A stretch of DNA of 13,704 nt. Source: Cudoniella acicularis (Eukaryota; Ascomycota; Leotiomycetes; Helotiales; Helotiaceae). The notes under the pieces are model-generated. The model ran no database searches, was not told the DNA's origin, and saw nothing but the letters and a program-made list of their open reading frames with translations. Below, piece by piece: positions 1 through 8,138 of this stretch. Position numbers and translations under genes: made by a program. The stretch spans positions 1 to 13,704 of the forward strand of contig JAAMPI010001500.1 in assembly GCA_013054445.1 (NCBI GenBank), written 5' to 3'. Every line of letters starts with the position of its first letter. The first letter of the stretch is position 1.

Positions 1-609
1 CATCACCCTTTTAGAACATGCATCACAAGTTTTCAAACAACGTCTGGTTTGTTTTCAGAATATGCTTTTGCTATTAATTGCGAAGTACCTATATTTTCCA
101 TTCGATTCTGTCCTCGCAGTAATCTTACCTGTGCTAAGCGAGATGATAGGGATAAGGAAAAGGGGGCTTAGAGTAGGGACCGCGGGTGGGCTAGGTGTTG
201 TCACATTTAAACACCATAACTTCCTCTCTCCTTTCTAGTTATGTCTTTTCAAAATTGGACACCTTTATTATAGTACTTTAGACCTGATGGTCGAATTTAC
301 GTGTTTTCCTTCGCCTTGAAGACGAGGACTTTGTACAATAATCGGTTTTCACTCATATTTCACTCTTGATTCACGGTTTCTGATTGTATTGAGATTTTGT
401 ATAGAAAATTTCATATATTTTGCTTTATGTGTTGTGTTGTGATGACAATTTAAGTTTACAGGTTAATAAAAAGAGGTATGGAATTTTTCAAAGGGTTTTC
501 AGCGATGAGTGTCCTACGACACTAAGTGCTTAGTTCCAAGATGGTGGTTTCATATTTGACTATACTATCTTATTCCCAACCCAATCCCCTAAAAGCAAGT
601 GGGACGGCT
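1..609. other. intergenic, no gene seen
   Basis: This stretch lies downstream of the minus-strand gene that ends at 610. It is mostly A/T-rich with many in-frame stops on both strands, and I see no conserved protein, RNA gene or strong repeat in it. It probably holds the 3' untranslated region of the minus-strand gene. Confidence 0.6.
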
Positions 610-1944
610 TCAATCGCTCTCTCCCTCCTGACCGAGAGGATGCTCAGCTGACTCCGAGAAAGGATCCTCCTCGCTCTCTACCCTCTGACTGAAAAGACTG
701 ATCACTGAATCTGAGAATGGGTCCTTGTGATGATCTAATCTAAGATCACTCTCAGTATCCGAGTCCAAGCCTGCGTCTTCACCTCCCAAATGCGGCTTAT
801 TTTTCGCGCACTCCTGACAGAGCAGGCACTCGTCTGTATCTGAGAGAAGATCAACGTCATACTCCCCATCATGGACATCGCCATCAGTGTCAGAATCAGA
901 GTCAGAGTCAGAGCCAGAATCCAATTCCGACTCTACGCCTAAGTATCGGAATCCCTCTCTCAAAAGAGCATCTTTTCCCTTCTTCTCCCTCAACTTTCTT
1001 CGAACGGTTCGATCCCACCGTCTTATCCAAGGTCCATTGCGAATCAGTTCCACCTCAGGGTCTACCATCACTTTGTAACCCCATCGTTGGCGTAGCCAGT
1101 CATCTGGACACCAGTTTGACCTTTTTATCTCCATTTCGACACCCATTGGAATGTCAAGATCAACTGGAAAGTCGACCATTTTCTGGAATGCCTTTTGTAT
1201 GGTTAGTGCAGGTTCTATCCATGCTGCTTCGTGGATGCTTTTTCCAACACCGCCACACCGAGGGTCCCAAGTTGTCAAGTAGCAGCAGAGGGGGTGTTCG
1301 GTAAAGCATTTGCAACCGTATCTTCCGAGGAAAGCTTGAAGTATACAGTGAAGCAGCATACAAACATGCTGATATCCTTCCGTTTGGGTTGTTGGATATT
1401 TAGACGACTTGGAAAGGATGAGTATCCTGTTTTCATGTTTGTAATATGCAACCCTGCGGGGATGATCCTTTTTCACTCCTGAAACCCACCTTTCCAACCT
1501 CCCCAGGTTGACACAACTGAAGCGATGGTCCCTCCACGGCATGGCGCCGAAGAAGAATAACACGTTAAAAGGTTTGTACCATTTATCCATCAGCCTTTCC
1601 AACTGTGTGTCTGTGGAGCATTGAGGGGCCTCAAATGTTAAGGTTTTAAATACTTCAATGGTAAATCTTGAAATTGACGATTGGCGAGTGTTATGGATGC
1701 GGGAAACGGCCAGGTTTATGTTTGTGTGTTCGCCTCCTTTTAGTTCCTTGCTAGCTTCAAGATCTTCCTTGAAGTTACGGTGGCATGAGCGCTCTGTCAA
1801 CCAGTGATTGTCGAAAAACTTAGCCACTTTATCGTGCTGCACCTTATTCTGGCCTTGGGGGCCCTGTTGCTCAGTTGAAGACATATTGCTTGAATGTGAG
1901 AGATATGTTTGATCCGTTTTTGTTCTGTCATATACATTGACCAT
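610..1944 (-). CDS. SprT-like-fold protein with degenerate zinc motif (putative pseudoprotease)
   Basis: This is an uninterrupted 444-residue reading frame. The middle part (about residues 125-260) resembles fungal SprT-like domain proteins: a hydrophobic stretch near NVLFFFGAM, then a helix LLHCILQAF at 197-205, then a Cys-rich segment (C211, C213, C220, C221, C230), then GKSIHEAAW at 234-242. In active SprT-type proteases the helix reads HExxH and a later His completes the zinc site. Here H199 is kept, but the Glu is Cys200 and the second His is Gln203, while H238 could match the third ligand. It is therefore unlikely to be a working protease. The C-terminal part (335-444) is acidic and disordered, with an SD repeat at 343-353 and a CLLCQEC motif at 373-379. 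The first ATG (1944) is used here; Met21 (ATG at 1884) is an equally possible start. Family assignment comes from recalled motif patterns and is inference; the catalytic changes are directly visible. Confidence 0.7.
   Translation of the reverse strand: MVNVYDRTKTDQTYLSHSSNMSSTEQQGPQGQNKVQHDKVAKFFDNHWLTERSCHRNFKEDLEASKELKGGEHTNINLAVSRIHNTRQSSISRFTIEVFKTLTFEAPQCSTDTQLERLMDKWYKPFNVLFFFGAMPWRDHRFSCVNLGRLERWVSGVKKDHPRRVAYYKHENRILILSKSSKYPTTQTEGYQHVCMLLHCILQAFLGRYGCKCFTEHPLCCYLTTWDPRCGGVGKSIHEAAWIEPALTIQKAFQKMVDFPVDLDIPMGVEMEIKRSNWCPDDWLRQRWGYKVMVDPEVELIRNGPWIRRWDRTVRRKLREKKGKDALLREGFRYLGVESELDSGSDSDSDSDTDGDVHDGEYDVDLLSDTDECLLCQECAKNKPHLGGEDAGLDSDTESDLRLDHHKDPFSDSVISLFSQRVESEEDPFSESAEHPLGQEGESD
887..930. 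repeat. short Ser-Asp codon repeat
   Basis: On the plus strand the hexamer TCAGAG and near variants repeat several times in tandem. On the minus strand it encodes alternating Ser and Asp near residues 343-353 of the 444-residue protein. Such repeats expand and contract by replication slippage. Confidence 0.75.
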
Positions 1945-2054
1945 TTAAGTAAGGATATATAATTACCGGAGAATTATTGTTCTAGCTCAGTGCAAGTCTA
2001 CAACCTGTCATGACTCTTTTGAAGAAAAAAGAGTGAGAATATAGGAAGGTTCAA

Positions 2055-2125
2055 CTTACTTTTAGAATAGCTTGAACAGAACTCGAACAGCACAAGTTCG
2101 CATCACTCTCCTTTGTCAACTCAAG
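2055..2125. repeat. imperfect direct repeat, copy 1
   Basis: This 71-nt segment shares the core AACAGAACTCGAACAGCA and flanking similarity with 2222-2292, offset by exactly 167 nt without gaps. It keeps more C and G bases than the second copy, as in its CATCAC where copy 2 reads TATTAT. Confidence 0.8.
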
Positions 2126-2221
2126 ACTCGAGGAGCACCAAATATCTCAATTCGAAGCACAACTTAGTTTCCGAGAGTAAGAAGATAGCCTAAGAGATAA
2201 CAAGAGCCTGCAAAAGATCTT

Positions 2222-2292
2222 CTTACTTTCAGTATAGCTTAAACAGAACTCGAACAGCATAAGTCTGTATTATTATCCTTTATTATTACAAG
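2222..2292. repeat. imperfect direct repeat, copy 2
   Basis: This is the second copy of the 71-nt repeat at 2055-2125. Many of the differences are C-to-T or G-to-A relative to copy 1, concentrated in the 3' half, which makes this copy markedly more A/T-rich. Confidence 0.8.
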
Positions 2293-2610
2293 AATACATT
2301 ACGAACAACACAATTGATATCGCAAATTCTTTTTATTAGAAGCAAAACAAAACTTCCGAACTATCCAAACAAGAAAACCCAAAACACACTCCTTTGTCAC
2401 CCCCTACAACAGCAAAAGAACAACCCGCTCGGGGAAATTATAAGAGAACAGACTTCAACGAACATAATACACTCTCAGCAGGCTACTCAGTGCTCTCTCC
2501 AAACAAACACAACTCTCACCATCTTCTCCAGACACCTTTTCAGCCACCTTCTAACACACCTTCTTTCTATTTTTCAACCAAAATCACAATCACATCGACA
2601 GCTACTGAAA

Positions 2611-3309
2611 ATGGCCCCACAACAATTCAAAAACGTCCTTTTGGCAATTGTCGCTCGACTACCAACATCGCTTCTTGATTTGGCCAACGCCACTCGACTG
2701 ATCAACGCGACAGCAGTCATTAAAGGCAACGGCCAATGGACTCCGACTCAGGTGCCCGCTGGACCACCTGCACATCGCACCTCAGTCATGGTAGGCGTGG
2801 GCTATTTTTTCGCGGGCTTCTTTGCTTTCTGCTTTGTCATGTTTCTCATTGCCAGGGCAGTCCGGTGGGTGAAGTCAAGAGGTAGAGGCAGACAACAAAA
2901 CGGTGGCCCGGAAAGAGATCTTGAAATGGGTGCGTTCCCATCCAAACCAGTACTTCCCACTGATCTGGAATCAATCAGGCAAAAACAGAGGGAAGCGGAC
3001 ACAAGGAAATTGGCCTGTCATGCAAAAGAGCTAGCTAAAATCCAACAGGAGGAGATTGAGAGGCCCGAGAGAGTCAGGAGGGAAGAGGAGGAGGAGGCGA
3101 CAAGGCAAGCGCGACCAAAAAGGGTCCCAATGGGACCCGATGGGACAGGCCATAGGGGAAGGGGAACGTGGACCGACCGCCCCGGCATGTTCTCCGACGG
3201 TTCGGGCTCGGAAGTGGCCCATGACCCGCAACTGAGACAGCCAGAGTGTAACAATCCACTGCACCCGAATTCTTTCCTTCCGGGAAGACGCACCACGCGG
3301 GAGAACTAG
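2611..3309 (+). CDS. single-pass membrane protein of unknown function
   Basis: I do not recognise the family of this 232-residue protein. The start at 2611 is the first in-frame ATG and has a good fungal context (A at -3, G at +4); the frame is open upstream but has no ATG. Residues 1-57 include two N-glycosylation sequons (N26-A-T and N32-A-T). One strong hydrophobic segment spans about 60-82 (VGVGYFFAGF, then FAFCFVMFLI) and is followed by basic residues (RAVRWVKSRGRGR). By the positive-inside rule this predicts an outside N-terminus and a cytoplasmic tail. The tail has a charged, probably coiled-coil stretch at about 117-170 (rich in E, R, K and Q), then a Gly/Pro/Arg-rich disordered end. 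The N-terminal LLAIVA stretch is only weakly hydrophobic, so a cleaved signal peptide is uncertain. The layout resembles small fungal plasma-membrane or endomembrane adaptors, but no function is assigned. Confidence 0.75.
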   Translation: MAPQQFKNVLLAIVARLPTSLLDLANATRLINATAVIKGNGQWTPTQVPAGPPAHRTSVMVGVGYFFAGFFAFCFVMFLIARAVRWVKSRGRGRQQNGGPERDLEMGAFPSKPVLPTDLESIRQKQREADTRKLACHAKELAKIQQEEIERPERVRREEEEEATRQARPKRVPMGPDGTGHRGRGTWTDRPGMFSDGSGSEVAHDPQLRQPECNNPLHPNSFLPGRRTTREN

Positions 3310-3937
3310 GTTCCCCTTTCTTCAACGCACAAACACCTGGGGTCAATCACCCCACCCCTCTCACTTTTCTAGTTTCGTACTCTTCTCCCCTCCCTACTCC
3401 CCCTACTTTCTTATAGCTAAGTAAGTAACAGTCAAGAAAGTTTCTAACTACTGACCAAGTGGTCAAAAAAGAGAAGAAAGAGTTTGAACTCAAGTCAAGA
3501 GGCTAGAGAATGAGAAGTATAGTGTCAAGTGATACTTCCCCCCTAAAGAGCAAAAACAGAAAAAAAAAAAGATAGAACGAGAATATTAAAAGAATTCCCT
3601 TGAAACCAAGAATGACTTTGAATTTCCTTTGATATATAATAATAGAGAACAGAACAGAATAGTGACTTGATAAATATAGCGTGACATTGAAACGAGGAAT
3701 AAAGACTTTCGCACTCGCGATACATTTGAGAGAATAGAGTTGTTTTCTTTATTAGAGTTTCTGACTCTAAAACCTGGATCGAAGACAAAGAGGTAAGAAG
3801 TCTTTGTACTTTATATGTACTTTATTCTTGACCTGGACAAATAGATGATGCAGCTGCCACTAGTGATGCGAGAATTTAATATTGAATGCCTTCAGGCATG
3901 TAGCAATCTGGGTGAGCCGCGGTTTCTCGGTAGAAGC

Positions 3938-3945
3938 CACGTGAC
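3938..3945. promoter_or_regulatory. E-box-like CACGTGAC
   Basis: This 8-mer matches the CACGTG core with the GTCACGTG extension recognised by Cbf1-type bHLH factors in yeasts. The same 8-mer occurs at 8139-8146. It is a sequence match only, with no close gene downstream here, so function is uncertain. Confidence 0.3.
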
Positions 3946-4244
3946 CGTAGCGCATAACCGTATCGCATAAGGGGGAGGAGGGGGGGTAATAATCAAGGAT
4001 TGGATCTCTCTGCATGCTAGATCGTGGAGAGTAAGTCCTGGCGATACGGAGACTTTAGCTCTGTATATCGTCTCTGCATGCTTTTTCGTATCTCTGCATC
4101 CTTAGATCATGTACTCAAATAAGAAATATCGGAATCGTGCTGCGATTGATGACTATTTTTCACGAAAGGGAAGCCGTTGGGTCCATCTTACACTGCTAAA
4201 TTAAAAAATCTTGAATACGATTGAGGCGTGTGGCGTTGGAGAAT

Positions 4245-4266
4245 CCCGTTCTTTATGTGGAACGGG
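4245..4266. other. 7-bp stem-loop
   Basis: CCCGTTC and GAACGGG pair perfectly around an 8-nt loop. It lies in a gene-free region and has no U-run behind it, so I assign no role. A 6-bp stem with a 3-nt loop follows at 4308-4322. Confidence 0.5.
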
Positions 4267-5168
4267 TAATGGTTTTAGTTCTAGTGGTTCCAAAAACACG
4301 ACTGAGACAGTGAGAGTCACTGAAATCCAGTGGGAATTTTTCAAGACTTAAAAGAGTGTAGATTGACGGAAAGAGATTCTACTCGGACGAGTCTACCTCG
4401 ACAAGCCAGAACATCTGGGATACAGAAAGAAACAGAAAAACCGTAGGTAAAGATTTCGTCGCATTCTGATTTCATTGTACAGTATTCATCTTGCGTCGTG
4501 ACTTTGCGGTTGATAAGGGTGCTGTCTTGATGCAGTGCTCGCAGAATAATACACGGCTAAGAGGAGTTAAATTCGGAACCCAAGAAACAGGCTTGGAAAA
4601 TAATAGAAGTATGGAAAGTGGCTCGCCAATGAAAACTTTCGACGAAATCGATTTTAAATCCAAAATCCGTGTCGACACTGTCTGTGGGCTTTTGTTACGA
4701 TTCACTCGAGAGTCTAGTTCAATGACAGTTCGGAGAATTTCGAAATTGAAAAAGGTAGAAAACGCCTAGGAAAATGCCCAAGATAAATAATTTCCGAATT
4801 GAGGAGACGGACTGAGCGACGATCTTTCTCAAAATACGAACCTGAGACTAAACTTAAGCTTTCCCGCTCAGAACCTGCCCAGGTGGCCGCGACTCCAAAT
4901 GTTCATCGAACATGCCTAGGTACTTTGGTCTGACATTGTGACGTGTCTCTCAGATGATGTCCCCAACACCGCTGTTCCATGAAACGTTCCAGTACACAGA
5001 TATGTTTTGTACTCAGTCAAACCCGGAGTTCGGAGAGGGCCCCATCAATAAAAGCCAGGACCGGGCTTTCAGTCAAACCCAGCTGAACGGACAAGTCTAT
5101 TGAAGGCAATGCTCGGAATTGTGGTGCTGCCGGGACTGCTTAGCATGGTGTTCCTCGCATGAAGTCAC

Positions 5169-5176
5169 TATAAAAG
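5169..5176 (+). promoter_or_regulatory. TATA box candidate for the Erf4 gene
   Basis: TATAAAAG followed by GGG is the best TATA-like element in the window and is oriented toward the Erf4 gene. It would place transcription start near 5200 and leave a leader of roughly 440 nt before the candidate start at 5637. The pyrimidine-rich run ending in CCAG at 5581 could be the acceptor of a leader intron. Confidence 0.35.
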
Positions 5177-5253
5177 GGGCAATGACGCTTGGACGGCGTC
5201 AGCAGAGAAGGCCATCAAACGGTGAATGTTCGGCGGCGAAAAAATAAGTTCTC

Positions 5254-5289
5254 GTAGGGGCCTCAGGGGCCTTAGGGGCCCGAGGAGCG
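5254..5289. repeat. GC-rich 9-nt tandem repeat
   Basis: Four 9-nt units, of the type NNNAGGGGC with the last unit diverged, follow one another. The block lies in the likely leader or promoter of the Erf4 gene and is much more G-rich than its surroundings. Confidence 0.7.
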
Positions 5290-5636
5290 AGTAGAACGGC
5301 GGTAAACTGGCTGAGAAGCGCCTCCACAGCGCTCACGCGTGTGCAACGGCCTCTGGGCGAAGGCTAAATGGGGGCTTGAGCGATTGTCCCTGTCGCGTTG
5401 GTCGCTTTTTCTGCACATCAGCAAGGAGGAAATTGGGAACGCGAAAAGTCGATGGTAACGCGACGGGGATCAATCAATCAATGGCCGGCAGAGGAACGGA
5501 GATCGGGTCTGTGGAAGGGGTCGAGGGGTCGAGGGGAGCAGATCTGATTTAAATATTCATCCTTCCCTTCCCCTTCCCCAGCTTGAGTTCCGAAGCCTCT
5601 GCGCGCCTCGGGAGGACGTCGTGAACTTGGTTGTGA

Positions 5637-7561
5637 ATGGCGTCGACAAGGCATGGGCAGAGAGGAAGGTTGAGTCTCTCACAGTACCCAGCGTTCTCAG
5701 GCCACCAAGGCATCTCGTCACAGGCACAGGCACAGGCACTGGCACATTCACAGGCTTCACCAGCCTCTTTACAGGCTTCGCTCTCGGAGTCCTCCATTTC
5801 GTCAAAAATTTCCGCTAAACGGCCGTTCCTGCAGCTCTCCTATTTTTTCGCATCATACCGCATTAGTCCACTGGTCAAATCGACACTCCATCTGAATCTC
5901 TCCACCCATACGCATCACTATTGCCGTCGCAGTCGCAGTCGCAGTCGCAAGCTTCATTTATATCTTCGTCTTCGACAGCGACGACAGTCGCATCCGTTCC
6001 AACGGCGTCGCAAGGGGGACCGTCTGCTGCGAAAACCCGGAGAACCTCCATAGCTTCCAATGCAACCGCCGGCCCGTCGACGGCCAACCCTCGAATCCCC
6101 TCACCTACGTTTCAACCACATTATCCTTCTCCGTCGCCTGTGCCGACGTCCTCGACAGAACGACAAGTGCAGGTCAGAGTTACGAGTCCCACGCGTTGGA
6201 GTTTGCGGAACGCACTCATCGGAGGTGTCAACCCCGATTTCAGTTCGCCGTTCCGGAGTCGTTCCAACACTGCCGGCTCTAGTGCTCAGTCTCGTCCTCG
6301 ACGTCCCAGCGCCGCACGACTTTGGAATCCAACCAATTCAACCCCGCGAGCCCCCGTACGAAAGAGAAATCGATCGCAGACACAAGAGGACGTTGTAATA
6401 GCCATTCCACTATCGCATCCTGATATCGGCTCGCCGAGGGAAGGTGCAGCTGCAGGAGGATCATACCCCCTGTTGACGCTGTCGGAACAGAGACAAAGCT
6501 TGCATCTAGGTTCCACAAGAGCGAGTTTACAAGTGGAGAGAAGTGGAAGTTCTGCGGGTTCGAATAGGGTCTCGTTGCCACGGAGTGTCAGCATCGACAT
6601 CGCGCGAAGTAAAAGCGGAGATTCCCCAACCTCCCTAGGAGTCAAGGTCGATAAGGGAAAGGGTAAAGCAATCGAAACGGCAGAGGAGGAGCAAGCAAAG
6701 CCGGAACATAAGAAAGTCACCGGGCTTCGAAAACGAGGACAAAGTCTTTCCAATATCCACCCGCCAGTCTCGCCCGGTCTATCCTTCGACAGATCAGCCA
6801 TGACTGCAGATCTTGAACGTGGACCAGATGCCGTCTATAACCCAGGTGGAACATCGGCACACCCCGACAATGCATCAAATACCTCTCTCGATGCCGGTAT
6901 TGGACCTGCACTATCATCGAGCGATTCATCGATAATTGGCTCCGAAGGTGGTGGCAATGCGGAGGATCAATGGGGACCTCAACACCCATGTTTTCCTCAC
7001 ATAAATTCCCATGTTCCTATCTCATCTCCTCTATATCAGACGACACGCATAATACGTATTCGACGAGATTGGATGATAGCAGGTGATTTAGCACCTACCT
7101 TCTCGAACTTATACCCAGAGATCCTGGACCCAGCAGGTGTTTCGGAACAGGAATTTAGGACCATCATTGAGAAGGTCAACAACGAACTGGTACCAGCTTT
7201 CAATCCTTGGGGGCTACGAAATATTTTCGACGCAATGATGGGATTAGTAACTGGATGGATATGGGATGATCTTGGGTTTACGGCAGTGAAATCTAGGCTG
7301 AGAAAAGTCGAGAAGTTTTTAGAGGACTGGAATAAAGAGATGGAACGAAAGAGTAAGGAAGGTCCAGGCAGCGCACCGAGGATTGTTCCTTTGAGAAGGA
7401 CAGGATATATGAATGTAAGTTACTCGTGGAAACATTCTACAGTTGCAGGAGCTAACCAGAATCAGCTCGATATCCAAGTCCCTGACCCTGAAGTCTCCTA
7501 TCCATCATCGATGCCTCCTGACGATCGAACCACGACCGGTCTTTCACGGGTTTCTCAATGA
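5637..7561 (+). CDS. erf4: Erf4 subunit of Ras protein palmitoyltransferase
   Basis: The C-terminal third carries the Erf4/Golgin A7 domain (about 7040-7345; it includes IRIRRDWMIAGDLAPTF, the PAFNPWGLRN core, and FLEDWNKEM). In yeast Erf4 partners the DHHC enzyme Erf2 at the ER to palmitoylate Ras; the human pair is GCP16 with DHHC9. Before the domain lies a long Ser/Pro/Arg-rich disordered region with an SQ repeat and several basic RS/RR motifs. A 51-nt intron (7415-7465) interrupts the 3' part; the stop is at 7559-7561. The start is the weak point: the domain frame is open only from 5867, just after a TAG, and has no ATG until about 6800. The nearest useful ATG, 5637, is in another frame with a Ser/Gln/Ala-rich product, and joining them needs an intron that I can only place with a poor donor (GTCAAA at 5874; acceptor in the CAG repeat near 5932-5944). 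The secure part is 5867-7414 plus 7466-7561. Confidence 0.82.
5717..5775. repeat. ACAGGC-type short repeat
   Basis: ACAGGC recurs in tandem and then at wider spacing. In the frame starting at 5637 it encodes an alternating Gln-Ala stretch; on the minus strand it encodes alternating Cys-Ala. Such repeats are prone to slippage. Confidence 0.7.
5926..5949. repeat. hexamer repeat encoding Ser-Gln
   Basis: About four copies of a GTCGCA unit encode alternating Ser and Gln in the Erf4 frame. Each unit ends in CAG or CAA, so several equivalent splice acceptors exist here, all in the same phase. Confidence 0.75.
7415..7465 (+). other. 51-nt intron in the Erf4 gene
   Basis: The donor is a perfect GTAAGT, the branch site GCTAAC is at 7451-7456 and the acceptor is CAG ending at 7465, nine nucleotides further on. 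The intron is exactly 17 codons long and has no in-frame stop, so an unspliced transcript would still give a full-length protein with 17 extra residues. Splicing joins TGYMN to LDIQVPDPE, which fits the family better than the unspliced reading. Confidence 0.85.
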
Positions 7562-7883
7562 TCAATTCTATAAATACCTTATTCTTGCGTACATATTTGT
7601 AATGGGATGGGAGGGCGATCTGGACATATACCCATACCTCTTGACAGAGGATAGTTTTCTTGCGTAGGCGTTTGGGCTTTAAGTGATTTGAACCAGTAAA
7701 GTATAGCATAGCGTAGCGTTGCATAGCCAGTCTTTTTTTTTTTTTTTGCAACTGTAGAGAAATACAACTATATTTTCCTTTGGATAGAGTTTTTGATCCT
7801 CTTCAATTCAAAATGCCGCCATGTCAGCTTCAATAAGATGTGATAATCCTCTCGACCAGGTGCCTAATCAGAAGGGCGAATAG

Positions 7884-8014
7884 TACTCGGTCGAGTATTT
7901 TCTGCTACTTCATAGTAGCAAAATCACTTAGCTTTTAAGTAGAAAGTCTAAGTTACCGAGGTAAAGAAGGCTATTTGCTATAAAACGTGCGAATGACTAT
8001 TATACTGAGAGTAT
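7884..8014. repeat. cluster of five short perfect inverted repeats
   Basis: Within 131 nt there are five adjacent perfect hairpins: TACTCG/CGAGTA (7884-7897, 2-nt gap), TGCTACT/AGTAGCA (7903-7920, 4-nt loop), ACTTAG/CTAAGT (7926-7953, with a further inner CTTT/AAAG pairing), TTACC/GGTAA (7953-7964) and ATACT/AGTAT (8002-8014). Single short hairpins are common by chance, but this density is not typical of the rest of the window. It could be a structured non-coding RNA, a cluster of dyad-symmetric protein-binding sites or a relic of a small element. Confidence 0.6.
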
Positions 8015-8138
8015 TGGAGAACTATTCGGGGTTTTAATCCTTCATAGTACTCAGAGAAAACCCGACCAAGTAATGTGACACCAAGGACCTGGATATTCTC
8101 CGAAAACAGATCGTTGAATTGAGCGTTTTGAGGAAGCG

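Larger units (their letters stand above)
1945..2610. promoter_or_regulatory. shared divergent promoter region and leader
   Basis: The minus-strand gene starting at 1944 and the plus-strand gene starting at 2611 diverge from this 666-nt region, which must hold both promoters. The last roughly 270 nt (2340-2610) are rich in A, C and T and contain no in-frame ATG for the plus gene, as is typical of fungal 5' leaders. A pair of 71-nt imperfect direct repeats lies inside it. I see no unambiguous TATA box for either gene. Confidence 0.5.
3310..5168. other. long intergenic region without a convincing gene
   Basis: The first 100-200 nt are C/T-rich and then A-rich and probably contain the 3' end of the upstream transcript. 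Beyond that I find only short open frames without recognisable motifs or good start contexts. The region holds an E-box-like CACGTGAC at 3938-3945, an A-run at 3559-3570, three copies of a TCTCTGCAT word near 4007, 4071 and 4091, several small hairpins (4245-4266, 4308-4322), and the word TCAGTCAAACCC twice (5013-5024 and 5069-5080). Confidence 0.5.

Noticed and set aside
2314..2610. Upstream extension of the membrane-protein frame
   Set aside because: The frame is open but contains no ATG before 2611, and its composition (A/C/T-rich, few G) is that of a leader.
3543..3788. 81-codon minus-strand frame in the 3' region of the membrane-protein gene
   Set aside because: Low-complexity, Phe/Ser-rich product from A/T-rich sequence, with no motif. 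Most likely a chance frame in an untranslated region.
4491..4769. 92-codon plus-strand frame
   Set aside because: It would begin with TTG rather than ATG, has no recognisable domain, and no splice or promoter signals support it.
7732..7747. T-run as a terminator
   Set aside because: No stem precedes it directly and the host is a eukaryote, so it is better read as a homopolymer in the 3' untranslated region.
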